This document shows, piece after piece, positions 1-13,200 of a stretch of 64,000 nucleotides of DNA; positions within the stretch are counted from its first letter, which is position 1, and the number at the start of each line of letters is the position of its first letter. The position numbers and the translations under genes were made by a program. The stretch covers positions 25,124,894 through 25,188,893 of the forward strand of contig NC_054754.1 in the NCBI RefSeq assembly GCF_018143015.1, in the 5' to 3' direction. This DNA comes from Lytechinus variegatus (taxonomy: Eukaryota; Echinodermata; Echinoidea; Temnopleuroida; Toxopneustidae). The notes below the pieces were generated by a model. That model was not told the origin of the DNA. It did not search any database and saw only the letters and a program-made list of their open reading frames with translations.

Positions 1-505
1 AGAAATCTCACCAATCTACTTATGCGAACGTTAGCACGGACATGAAATGTTTTATATCAAGACCTTAAAATAGTGCAATCACTTTAAGTAGTCATGAAAA
101 CGAAGAATATGTCACTACATAAAACAATAATAACTCGAATTGCGAGGAAATATATTTGTTGTATATTGATTTGAAAACGGAGGTTTTAGTACAACGGGAT
201 TATATATAGAGTTAAACAGTCTATGCGAACACCAGGAACAACATGAACAATGAAGACACAATGAAGCAAATAATGTTTTATAAAGCTATGAAAAAATGCT
301 TCTTATTTAACATAACATATAACATAACATAATATAACATTATAATGAACAATAATTTCGTCTTTCCCCACTACGTTTCTCTTCCCTTTTCCCTCTTTTT
401 CTCCTTTTCCCCGTTTTTTTTTTTTTTGGCCAGCCGATGGGGGGGGGGGGCCCGTGCCCCCCATGCCCCCCCGTAATTACGCCACTGAATAAATAAATCA
501 ATATT

Positions 506-652
506 TGTCGCCTTATCGGAGCAATTTACGGCGGACCCATTTTCGGCGGAGCAGATGTCGACGGAGCAAATATCGGCGGAGCAAGTGTAGACGGAGCAGT
601 TGTCGTATTTTGCGTAGTAGCAATTGTCGGCGGAGCAATTGTCGGGTCTCCG
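506..652. repeat. 15-bp minisatellite (GTCGGCGGAGCAA type)
   Basis: About eight units of a 15-nt word of the form TGTCGGCGGAGCAAT, variably diverged, interrupted once near 590-625. Confidence 0.75.
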
Positions 653-764
653 ATTTTTAAACCGTTCTATTTAAAGGTAATTTCGAGTCTATTTATGCAT
701 TACGGATTGCGTTTTCTTATCAGCAGCCACAAGATGAGACTTTGAAATGCTTGACCCGTATAAC

Positions 765-903
765 GGACCCGTTGCAAGTTAAAGGTTGCGTTTAATCACA
801 ACTCAAAACATCAATCGCAGTTGTCTAATACGCACAATTCATTTGATGGTTGCGTTCGATTTCGTAAGTTGCGTTAATCAAAGTTCTTTCTGTAACGGTC
901 CCC
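765..903. mobile_element. Decayed foldback element of the GGGCCCGTTGCA family
   Basis: Left end GGACCCGTTGCA and right end TGTAACGGTCCCC are inverted repeats around a core with several GTTGCG words. It is a diverged relative of 11472-11618 and 16988-17134. Confidence 0.5.
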
Positions 904-915
904 TGCAGGGGCCCG

Positions 916-1307
916 TAACACATAGCTTAGCAATCGTCGTAGAACATTCTTTTTAAAGATTGATTCCATTGACTACAATGTACAATCAATCGTGAAAATT
1001 AAGAGTATGATTAATCGCTAACCTTTGTGTTAAGCTAAGGAACCCTGGTCTTGATATCAGTGCTGACATGATTAAATCTTGTCAGCAGCTCACTGACATT
1101 GAAATATCGTAGAAACAAATAAAATCTTCCATTCTTTTGAATTGAATACAGATAAACTTCTTAACTTATCATTTCAGAACTAGGGCAGAAACCGAACATG
1201 ATGCATTGCTATTGACTTAACAATGATAAAGAGCACTAATGTCTCCCCGAAGTTAAAAATATCAGCAATATCTATTCTGTGGACGATTGAATTTCATAGT
1301 GTTAGCC
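916..1307. other. Upstream flank of the esterase gene
   Basis: No repeat or open frame of note, and no clear TATA box or initiator could be picked out. The 5' UTR presumably begins here. Confidence 0.3.
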
Positions 1308-1739
1308 ATGAATTCGTTTCACGTAGACCTATGTATTGCTGTTCTGTGTTTGTGGGGCTCCTGTGCCTTAGCTGTGGAGGTGATTGGCAACCCAGATATA
1401 GAGCTCAGAGACGCCACTCTTACCGGTATTACAGTTCGTTTTGATGATCCCTTGTACATGAAGGTTAACAAATCCATAGATGCATACCTTGGGGTACCGT
1501 TCGCAGAGCCTCCGGTAGGAGAGCGTAGATTTACCGACCCTGAACCGTTAGTTCTTCAAGGGGAGTACAACGCGACAGAAGACAAGGCAGAGTGTCCGCA
1601 GATGAGTCCTCTGGATGACTGGACACCCGAACCAAGACCACCATTTCCTCTCCCAATCCCAACATTACCTGGGCCGATCCCGACTCGAACCATTAGCGAA
1701 GATTGTTTGTATCTCAGTATCTACACACCATCACCCAAG
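1308..1739 (+). CDS. Esterase exon 1: signal peptide and omega loop (residues 1-144)
   Basis: The exon runs from ATG to donor AAG|GTATAG, phase 0. It encodes the signal peptide, the conserved [17 protein letters not shown] start of the catalytic domain, C96, a Pro-rich stretch (residues 107-125) and [19 protein letters not shown]-initiated extension from 1287 is not a plausible eukaryotic start. Confidence 0.9.
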
Positions 1740-4206
1740 GTATAGGAAAACACACCCAATGACGTTGATTCATGCAGTTTAATCGTGTCACCTATATTTA
1801 TTACCCTGTTTTAAATAAAAGGATTATTTATAGGGTGATTATTTCATTCCAAAAACATGAATTCTAGGACGTAACTAGGGGAGGAGTTGTGCTATCTGTC
1901 ATAGTAGCACTTACTTCTAGATTAGGGTTGATGGAGTCTATACGTATGCGAGACGTAGATTTCAGATCTGATTTTATTCGACGAGCTTTTGGCCGTTCAT
2001 CGGGCCTTCATCAGGTCTATATTCATGGAAAAAAATATGCAAACAAGTTCATGATAAAAAAATGTTAATAGAAAGGAAACAAAAAGTACTGAACAGAATT
2101 TTAACGAAAATTAACAAAAGAAGGGGTCGTGGACAGAACAACATTAATTGTTGTGTATAATGGGAAACGATTTGGTAACTTAAATTAGAGAAAGGAGTCC
2201 AGTATAAGGTGATTAGCTGGGGTTCTGGACATTGGGGTAGTCTTTTTTGGGTAGGGGCTATAATAAAAACAGAAGATTGTAATAGCGTTAAACAAACAAT
2301 TGTCATAAAAGTTTCACACTATAATCTGTTTCTGTTCATGGTAACTCCCGTAGGAACTCGGCACCACAACATTTTGCTGGTAAACGCCAAGCTGGTATCC
2401 AGTTACCTAGGAAACATCTTAAGTCAAGGTTAATCAATTATAATGTCTGACCTTATAGACGACAGATATTACTATCGGGCCTTTTTGTCAAAGTGGAAAC
2501 AATGGCAGAGTGGGGATTCGAACTCACAACCTTGCGATTATGAATCCAATGCTCTAACCACTGAACCACACGACTCGCAATCCACATATTTCAAACTGAT
2601 TGATAGTTCTGGGGCACTTTGAGTTACAATGCCTCAAATAAAAATTAACGAGTCTCCAAAGCTATTCTACATGATTTCTCACATATCATGCCCGGTCGTA
2701 CCCTCTCTCCTTTATCTTATTGTAGCCATCCAGTCTGGTGCCTGTCCTGGTATGGATTCACGGTGGAGGATATGCGGTCGGGGGTGGCTCCGAGATCATC
2801 TACGATCCAATACCTATCGTGGCCTATGCCGACATCATCGTCGTCAACGTAAACTATCGACTGGGTGTGTTTGGTTTCTTTACAACTGGTAAGGATGGTA
2901 GTGAATTCTTATTCAATCAGCTCGTTAACAGTCAACAAAAGTCATAGAATCGTAAAAAAAAAAGATGTACGAAATCCGTTACCTGAGGTCTGTATGATTT
3001 CGCATGACCCGTCTTAGAGATTTATTCATTTTGTCACTTTTATTTTTCATCCTGTAGTATTGATAAAGCAATGAGAAATGTAGTAACATACTGCTTATTG
3101 ATGTTACTCTACTCCCACTTCCCGTGTGTGCGTGAGGATGTGTGTGTGGGTTGGGTATGTCTGTGTAAGTTTGTTTTAGGGGGGGGGGGTTGATGATTTC
3201 GACTCTAATATCTCTTCGAGGTTAAAAAAATATCAGCAATACCTCTTCTGTGGACGGTTGAATTTCATAGTTTTACCCATGAATTCGTTTCAGGTAGGCC
3301 TATGTATTAATGCTAACAGTTGTGTGGTGCGTGTGGTTGTATGCGAGGGAGGGTGTGTAAGGGAGGGTGGGGTGTGTGTGTATCTGAGTTTAAGTTTGTT
3401 TTAGGAGGGGTTTGATGATTTCGACACGTGTCATTGAAAGCCATTGTTATTTCGTCGACTAATGAATTATACTAAGTGAGACATGTATGATATTAAGAAT
3501 TCGATTCTCTACTTCCTTGAATGAAATCTTACCAAATAATATTGTTAGAACAAAATAACTCTGCTGACAGGCTCCTAGTTTCATGGCTGCGATTAGACCC
3601 TTTGGCAGGGCGACCCTATCCCTGAGGCTATTTATTTACCTATCTAAAATGCTAAGGGAGCACTCCCATGCCCAACCCACTCTTCTTCCTTTTTCATGTT
3701 TTTACGCTGCAGTATAAAGTACGTAGATGAAGATTAGCAATAATAAAAGGGGGTAGACTCAAATGAGTAAACCAAATCAATTTTGCATTTTCTTTTGTGA
3801 AGGACGGTTTTGACACTCGGAAAGATACGAAGTACAATCATCGTTAACGTAAAATAAACATCGTGGAAGATATCAGTGAACTATTTAATCATTTGCTAAT
3901 ATTTTGATGAACTTAATTGGTCTTCATATCACAAGTTATCATTATATCAGAGTAATTGCCATTCTCTATCAGTACATGGGACAGACATCGATATAGGACT
4001 GTATCTTATCAAAGTTTAATATGCAGAAGCTGTAAAAGAAAAAACGGATTACATAGGCGGATCCAGCTTTTGGCGAAAGGGGGGGCGCACTGCCGAGCGG
4101 CGCACATATTTTTGCACTTCACCGGCGCCATAAAAGAAAATGTTGAAAAAGAAAAAGGGGTAATGCCTGACCCTGTCAAAACACGCACACGCACACACAC
4201 ACATGC

Positions 4207-4237
<31 letters not shown>

Positions 4238-7200
4238 GACTCATATCATATAGATATATATGACTCATGAGATAGAGACACATATTTCACCGACAAATTA
4301 ATGCGAGCGCGAAGCGCGAGCTGAATTTTTAAAGTATACTGACCTGAAAACAGAAAAAGGTGCCTGTTTAGGACTGTTTGTAGTAACTCATGAGGAGGAT
4401 ACATATCTTACTACACAGATAATGCGAGTGCCGAGGGCGAGCTGAAATTTACTTATATTCTGATCAGAAAGCTTGATATTCTAAGCATTCTTGGTACCAA
4501 TGATTAAGATGGGTATCTAAAAAAATGCGAGCGCGAAGCGCGAGCTTAAAATTTTGATATTTCGATCTGAAAACATTACAGTTTAATGTACGTTTTAATA
4601 AAGAACAAGTTATATCCAACAAAAGATTATTGCAAATCGAAGCGGGAGTTCTTTTGAGGTTCAGAACTAAAAACGGGACATTCTATTCACCTATTTAATC
4701 ATGAAAAGTATGGGGTTTAGCTACAGAAATGATGCGAGCGCGAAGCGCGAGCTGAAAATTGTTATGTTCCAATCTGAAAAGCGGATAATTTGAGCACGAT
4801 TTTTAATAAAGAACGAGTTGTGTAGCTCAATCTCGTTTGCTGATTTCTGTGTAACATTACCATCTTATTGTTTTTGCACATGCGGAATTATTGGGGGAGG
4901 CAAAACGATCATTCTTGACCGCGGCGCCGATCTAGATTTGGTTAGCAATAGGCCCTTCTTCATTATTCTACCGGCGCTTATTTATTGAAATCAGGGGACG
5001 CTGATCATTCTTGACCGGCGCCGATCTAAATTTAGGTGGCGCCGGTTAAGACAAAGGCAGCGCCGATTTGTCTTGACCGGCGCCGATTTAAACAAGTAGT
5101 ACTGATTATTTTTACCGACGTTACGTAAGATTCATGCAGCGGCAATCCATAATCGACTGGCGCCGATCTAGAACCAGGAGGCGCCGATTATTCTTGACTG
5201 GCGCCGATTTATAACCAGATGACGCCGATTGTTCTTGTCCAGCGTCGATTTAGATTTAGGTGGCGCTAATTATCCTTGATCGGCGCCGGTTAAGACTCTG
5301 GCAGTGCCGATTTTTTTTGACTGGCGCCGATTTATAACTAAATAGCGCTGATTATTCTTGTCCGGCGCCGATTTAGATTAAGGTGGCGCTGATTATTCTT
5401 GATTGGCGCCAGTTATATGCAGGCAGCGCACTGCTACCGGCGAAGTTGTTGGGAAAAGGGTAGTTAAAAGAAAAAATAAGGAAGATGATATGATTACGCT
5501 TTGCTGGGGATAGTCTTTCATTTACTGTTGCTTATGTTATATCAGTGTACATTTTTTTTAAGCAGCGCCTTTTCCCTTTCTTTCCTCTATTTTTAATTTT
5601 TCAAGCGGCGCCTTTTCTTTCTTTTACTTTTTTTTATTTTTTTATTTTGAGCGGCGCCTTCGGCGCCGCTCAAATATTAGGGGGGCGCGCGCACCCTGCG
5701 CACCCCCTGGATCCGCCGATGGATTAGCTAAATGAGGTTCTACAATTTCATCAATCTCTATTATCGGCTAGCATACATCTCGTGGTCAAAAATGTTTAAA
5801 TGAGCAAAATCATTATATATTCTGTACAAGGTTTATAGCATGGAAGCTGATAAGTGCCCCAGAAAACAAGGGAGAAAGTCGAAATTTTTTATCTCGTCAA
5901 AACGAAATTAGAAGTTATAAAAAATAAAATGGAAGATAAATCCCGAATTTCTTAATTTCAACCTAAAACGAGCCACATATTGCAGGAAGTTTTGTTAAAT
6001 CACATTTTGCATTAAATATGAAAGTTAAAAAAGTATATGTAAAATTGTCTTTTTGAGGTTCGGAATGATGATAAAAATATTTGGATCAAATGAATATCTG
6101 CAATCATTTTGGGTCGGACTGACGAGCCACAACCCATGCAAGGTACTTAACCCTGCCCCCCTGACGAGAAGTTGAAGACCTTTTTATTTTTTTTTCTGCT
6201 GTGATATGCCGTTTATATCCGGTTGAGGACCTTTTTTTTTTTTGCTTGTCAAGTTTTTTGGGCGGACGATTTTGCCCCCCTGTGAAAAATCCTAGGTACG
6301 CCACTGCTATGACGTCAATATACAGAGAGGCCTAAACATAGCCTAGAAATTTTATTTCATTTCATTTATTTTCCACAAATCAATCAAAATACAAAGAAAA
6401 ACATACAACTCATTCCGAAATAGTATGCATAATTACAATATAAAAGCAGATTCTAAGTGGATGGACCTAAAGTAAAACAAAAGCTTGTTGTGGATTTTAT
6501 GTTAATATTCAGACGTTCATTCGAAACCCTTATGATTGTACCGGTTAAAGTGATGATATCACAAGCTTATAAAAATCTGTCCCAGATCAGATTAAAAAAT
6601 AACCGGATCGTATATTTATTCGGTGCGTTAATGAAGTTGATTTCATGATCAACTGAATCTTATCTTCTAGCCTCGTATCATTGTTTTCTTTGATCCTACA
6701 TGTCTTATCCCATTTTCACTTTTTTTTCTTATCTCAGAGAGCGTCTAATGAAGGTACTTGTCGGATAGCAGTTTCCATGTAACAATCAGGCACCTGAGCG
6801 CTGCAATGAATACCAAGAAATTTTGACTTGTCGAACGACAAATGTTGACGAAATGTTCACCCCAAAACATGACTTTAACCTTCCATATGAATTTCGTATT
6901 GTTTTTCATTGGTTAACACTGTTGTACAGGGGGGGGGGGCGGCCTTGGGGACCCCCCCCCCGAAAAAAGAATGAGAAGAGGAAAGAGAGAAGCTGAAATA
7001 TGATACCAATTTCTGCATAAATTATGTCAAAATCAATCACAAAATTGGGTTTTGTATTAAGATATGTCAAAAATTTTGCTCTTTGCTCGCTCGCTGAAGG
7101 CAACTTACTATTAATTTCACCCGATACGCCATATCTGGCCCCCTCAAAATGTTGGGCTCATTACGCCACTGCTGATGAAAACCAGAACGCTGTTCAGGTT

Positions 7201-10200
7201 ACTTGTACGAGTATTATCCACTTCAAGTACAAATTTTCCACCGTAACATAGCCTACATCTATGAAACAGAAGAGAGACGCTTACACATAACGTACTGGCT
7301 TCAGTCATCCTCCCGGGGTGGACTCGAACCCACGATCTTTGGTTCGTCGGGCAGACACTTTACCGACTGAGCCAATTTCTCTCTATTCGCTCTTCATAAT
7401 CTTTTATTTCGTGCAGCTTTCAAAATGTAACGCTATCGAATAACGTGATTCATTTTGTTTTCGATACATTTTGTTTTCGTGATAGGAGACGATGAAGCAA
7501 CGGGCAATTATGGTATGATGGACCAGGTGCTCGCTCTTCAATGGGTTCATGATAACATAAAAGGTTTGTAACTACGTCAAAACAATACTATACATCCTTT
7601 TGCATAATGTATCCATGGCATATGACTTCTTGGATTTATTTAACTACGAAGGTACGCGAAATGTTTGTTCATATTCGTGTTGTCCATATTGTTGAATCAG
7701 TATTGCACTCCCCCAGGCGTTTTGAAACTACATGTACACAAATCGAAATGTATGTTTAATCTTTAATAATAAATGTCGCATGCTGTAACGAGTGTTTCAT
7801 AACTTTGCTTTGGAAGAACAAGGCAAAATTTTCGTAGGTAAAACTATCCCTTGGTCATTCTTATATGCCCATCTGGTACGATGTAATGCAGTGTATCGAG
7901 GCATGTGTTCAAAATAGTCATGATTATGATGATAATAACAGGGGCGGCGGAACGTATGTTTGTTTGGGGGGGCAAAGCCAAAAAGGCACTAATACCATGT
8001 GAAAGTGGACATTTTGGGTGCAAATAGATATCTGCATCATCAGATCACGTTACTGCCTATAATAGCTTTGTGTTTCGTGATAATTAAGAGTATTTAGACA
8101 AAAATTTGGAAATCTAAAGTCGTAGCACTCGCTTTGTGGTCCGGTCTGTCGCTAATTACTGTCAAAAAGACTTTCTTCCTCTTGCAATGATTTCGTTGGT
8201 TGGATAGAAAGTGACCGTCAATAATTTTGCATTATTTTAAGAGAAAATAAACTATGCAGGGGTAAATCTAGCTTTTGGTAAAAGTCACATAGGTACAGGC
8301 CTGGACTGTCGTCCTGAGATATTTTGCTAAAAAAAAATATTTAGAGCGCGAAGCGCGAGCTTAAATCTCTAGACATTTCGTTTATTTAGACCTAACATTC
8401 TGAGCAGTTTGTGTAGACATGCAATAGATCCGTATAATTATTAATGATTACCGCGAGCGCTAAGCACTGTACGGGACCGACGCCATCGTCATGGATCTAA
8501 AAATAGTTTAGTAAATTCATCGTGTCACTATATATACTAGTATTACAAGCCCACTTCACATCCTCTAATACGCCTTATTGTTCTAGTTGTTATTTTGGAT
8601 TCATTTTTTAAAGATTTTGGAGGTGACCCGAACCAAGTCACGATCGCAGGGGAAAGTGCTGGTGGGGGGAGTGTAAGCCTACATATGTTATCTCCACTTA
8701 CCGATGGTCTCTTTCATCAAACCATTATGCAGGTAATGTCACTGTCACTCCCGTGTAACCGACCCAGGGCCGACCACTGCTTAACCATCCGTCGGTTTGG
8801 AGTCCGTTTCTTTGGTGTGATTGTATCATCACACAGAAAACACACACACACACACAAAATACAACAAAGCCAGAATTGAGCTCAAAGGCACGTTCGTGAG
8901 AACGGCTGAAATCGCTGTGAACTGTTTGCTACACACTTTTTTTTTCTTTTTTTTTAATTATGTGTTTTATTGGTATTCAAAATCACGTATAATCACATAC
9001 TTAAAATGTTGGGCGACATACTGTCCACTGTGTTGGGTAACGTTTATTGGTAAAAAAATGTACACTTTTCTGGGCGATTATTATCCAATCGAGCAAATCT
9101 ATTACCCAGTTATTAGATTTTATTACCCAATGTGGACAGATTTTAACCAATGGTTTTGTGGACAGTATGTTGCCCAGGGTTGGTTAAAAGTTGGGTACTT
9201 TTTGCCCAACTTTAAGAGTTTAAAATGAACTGCATTATATGTACTTATGCCCTATTTATTTCTGTAATTTATTTTGTTTTGTGGAGACAAAGGAAGGTCA
9301 TTGAATTCTTTCTATAAGTTTTTCAGTTGTTTTTCCACTTCACCACGTTTTTATGATTGTAATCATTTTTATATACGGATTCTTGTTTGTAAATTAAACA
9401 TTTTTAGCATGTAAGCAGGTATTTTCGTTATCATTTTTTGGGGAGTTTAATTATAATCGTTTCTATGAACGGATTCGTATTTGTTATAAAATTAACCTTC
9501 TCAGCCTGTGAGCTGATGATTGTTTTATTATTTTTAAATACAAACCAATTCTTTCTTCACTCAAAGATTCCAGATGTCCCAAATAAAGATGTGTGAATTC
9601 GCAACCCAAACACATGGCCTAAATATATTCAAAATAGTGGTTACTATGTAGGAAATAAAGCATTTCAAAAATTTGTTAAATTTGTGATGACTTTTTAAAT
9701 TTATTTTATATGCTTCAATGGTGAACAATAATGTTAATAGATATCTATAAGACAATTCTCAATTCTTTAATTTTTGTTAATTTTGAATAAGTATTAAACG
9801 TTTGTCTCACATTTAGCTCTCCGCAATTAAACCAAGAATTCCAACCATAGTTAAAGTTTGAAATGGAGTTCGCATTTTACCTCTGTCCATCCTAAAATTT
9901 CAGGTGAACCCCCCTACATTTTTTGCTTGTCACATTTTTTACTTGTGTCCATCTCAAAATTTCTGGTAGACCCCAATAAAGTGTTTTGCTTCCGCCGCCA
10001 ATGTTTGCCTCTCCTGCATAGCAGAGCGAGAGGCGATGCTTTTTCAGACGGCGGCGTCAACATCAAGTTTTAACCGAAGTTTTTTTAGTAAAACCAAGCC
10101 ATAAGTTTAATCAAGTAATACTAAACATTCTGCCTGAGTTCCAGGTCACATGACCAAGGTCAAATGTCACTTACAGTCAATGAACTTTGGCCAAGTTGGG

Positions 10201-13200
10201 GGTATTTTTGGAATTGCCATCATAACTTTAAAATGTTATGGATAAAACTTGGACATGAGAGTAATCAAGTGACATTGAACACCCTGTGCAAGTTTCAGGT
10301 CACATGACCAAAGTCAGAGGTCATATCAGGTCAATGAACTTTAGCCATGCTGGGGGTGATTGTTGAATTGCCATCAGAGCTAAGTTAATGGATATAGTTT
10401 ATGAAATGTGGACATAAGGGCCATCAAATATCACTGACGATCACTGACGAGTCTTAGGTCACATGATCAAGGTCAAATATCATTTATTATCAATGAACGT
10501 AGTATCATAATCATTATAATTGAAGAGTTTAGTTGCAAAAGGGGTTAGGTCCACTTTGGACCATTCCGAGAAAAACCATGTTTATATTTTCACTTACTGC
10601 AATATTCTTATGAGAAACTAAATTGTCATATGATGTACTACCCTATCATGTGAACATAAAATTGGGTATAAAAGAAATCTACCTGTCTTCATTTTTCTTC
10701 TATATATTCTTTAAAAAAAATCATCATTGTGGACCTAACCCCTTTTGCAAGTAAACTGAAATGAATCCAATCTATTTTGATTACAAAAGTGAATTTTCTT
10801 TGCCACTTTTATTCACGGTTCATGTGAATTTCAAATTTTGTTTGCTTTCATCAAAGCGACTTAAAATTCAAAGGTTTTTAGACAGAAAACAAAAAAAAAT
10901 TATGAACAATGGACCTAACCCCTTTTGACAAATGAGCTCTTCAGAAGAGTTTGCTTGCAAAAGGGGTTAGGGCCACTCCAATAAAATCATTTTCTTTATT
11001 CTCCCATATTGCAATATTCTATGTGAAATTAAATTTTTATGATACACTACCATGAGAACATAACATTGGGTATAAAAGAAATCTACCTGTCTTCATATTG
11101 TTTTTTAAACATTCTTTTCCAAAAAAAATCTGTGTGGACCTAACCCCTTTTGCAACTAAACTGAAATGTACCTAACCCCATTTGAAAAAAAGTGATTTTT
11201 CTTTGCCATTTTAGATCACTTTTTAATGGGGATTTCAACTTTTCGTTGGTATCATCTTATAGAGCTACTAAAAATCTATAGATTGAGACAAAGAAAAATT
11301 AAATTTGATGAAAAATAGACCTAACCCCTTTTGCAAGTGACCTCTTCAATTATGAATGATGTGTTTTGTGAATAATTATCTCATAGTAGTCTTTAAAGTC
11401 AGCACTGCTGGTAAATTGAATCCCGTAATGCAGGCAAGACTACCTGAGGCGCTACCCTTGTTATGTATCCAGGGGCCCGTTGCAGAAAGAGTTGCAATCA
11501 ATCGCAACTCTAAAAATCATGCGCAACTTGATTTTCAACCAATCAACAGAGCACATGTTGGACTTGCGATTGATTTTTTGGCTTGCGTTTAAACGCAACT
11601 CTTTCTGCAACGGGCCCCAGACCCTAAAAGTGAACTGCTGTTTTGATTCAACAATTTTCGACAAAGACTTTATTGGTTGTTCTTTATCATGAAGGGCATT
11701 CTATAATATATTTCCTATGTTCTTGAGTCCGCCATGCGCCATGGAACGAAAACTCCCTATTAGACAGGTGTTTAGCCTTGAGTATTTTCTATTCCACTTG
11801 CGTACAGAGTGGTAATGCCGTGTGTCCTTGGGCGTGGGCGACTATGGATCGGGCCACAGAGGGACATCGTCAACTTGCAGAAGCAGCTGGGTGTCCTATC
11901 GATGATACTAAACTCATGGTATCCTGTATGCGTGATGTTGATGAAAACGAGCTCACCAGGCTTGCCATTATGGTTAGTAACCCTGTCTAGAAGTTTTACC
12001 ATAATAAAGGTAGTATTTTTATCATACAATAGATTTACATTTACATTACTAAATTGTTTTTGTATAATTGAATAGGTATTGTCATGTAAGATAAATATAC
12101 ATTTCGCTGAAATGCCTTAGTCTTGTCTAATGTTCCATACCCCCCCCCCCCTTCACTGACGTGTAACCTACATTACTTTTCAAATACTCTGATTGGGGGA
12201 AAAAAATCTTCCGGTAACCTTATGTAGAAATCTGACTAATAAAACTTTATAATTCCAACATAATAGACTAACATGGTTGACACATGCCAACTCATCCCTC
12301 ACATATTTTCATCATTAGGAAGGTAATGGAGCCATCTCATCTCCAGTCGTCGATGGACACTTCTTTCCCGAAGATCCCGTTGAAATGGTCAAACGACGAC
12401 AATTCAAAGTTTTACCAAGCTTACTCGGAAGCAACGAGGACGAGGCGGCCATTAATTTCGCATTTCTTGATCTTCCTAGTTCCTTATTCGAACCTCCCAT
12501 CGTCAATCTCTCTCTCTTCATGTCAACTCTTCCAAGACTCACTTATAATGCCAAAACAGACTTAGAAATATCTGCAGTTGAACAGCACTATGTCAATTGG
12601 AAAATTGCAGACGATGCCTCAGCGAGTCAGTTAGATGGGTTGATACGACTTTCTACAGATCAGACTTTCGCTTGCCCAACAGAATACTACGCACGCGCCC
12701 TAGAGGCCGCGGGGGCGGAAGTGTACCGGTACGAGATGACACATGATCCTTCATGGTCGGTTTACGCGGGAGTTCCAAAGTGGACTGGAGCGTCCCACGC
12801 TGAGGATCTACAGTATGTTTTTGCATGGGGTTTAAATCCTCCGTTGAATGGAGTTGTTGGACAGACCGATGCGGAGAAGTTCATGTCGATTGAGTTCGTA
12901 CGGTACTGGACCAACTTTGTGAAATCAGGGTAAGATATGAAACAAGTAAAAAAGCGAATCTGTTATGAGCCGTTTTACTTCGTCGGAAGAAACCCAAGTA
13001 ATATAGCTTTCCGGCTTAAAATGATAACCCGCAATATCCGCACATCTGTCACTTTTTTATATTGCGAAAGAAAGTTTCTTCCAGTGTAAATAACGAAACT
13101 TTCAACACAGCAAAAACTGTGGTGTTAACCGGTGTACATAGAGAATCACACCAGTTATTTTACACCGGTGTTAAATTGGTGGTGTTAGTTTTACACCTAT

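Noticed and set aside
1287..1307. Upstream extension of the esterase start
   Set aside because: It would need TTG initiation; ATG 1308 has a good context and begins a proper signal peptide.
2505..2578. Functional tRNA-Met(CAT) gene on the minus strand
   Set aside because: The anticodon stem is mispaired and a matching SINE body follows, so it is a SINE head.
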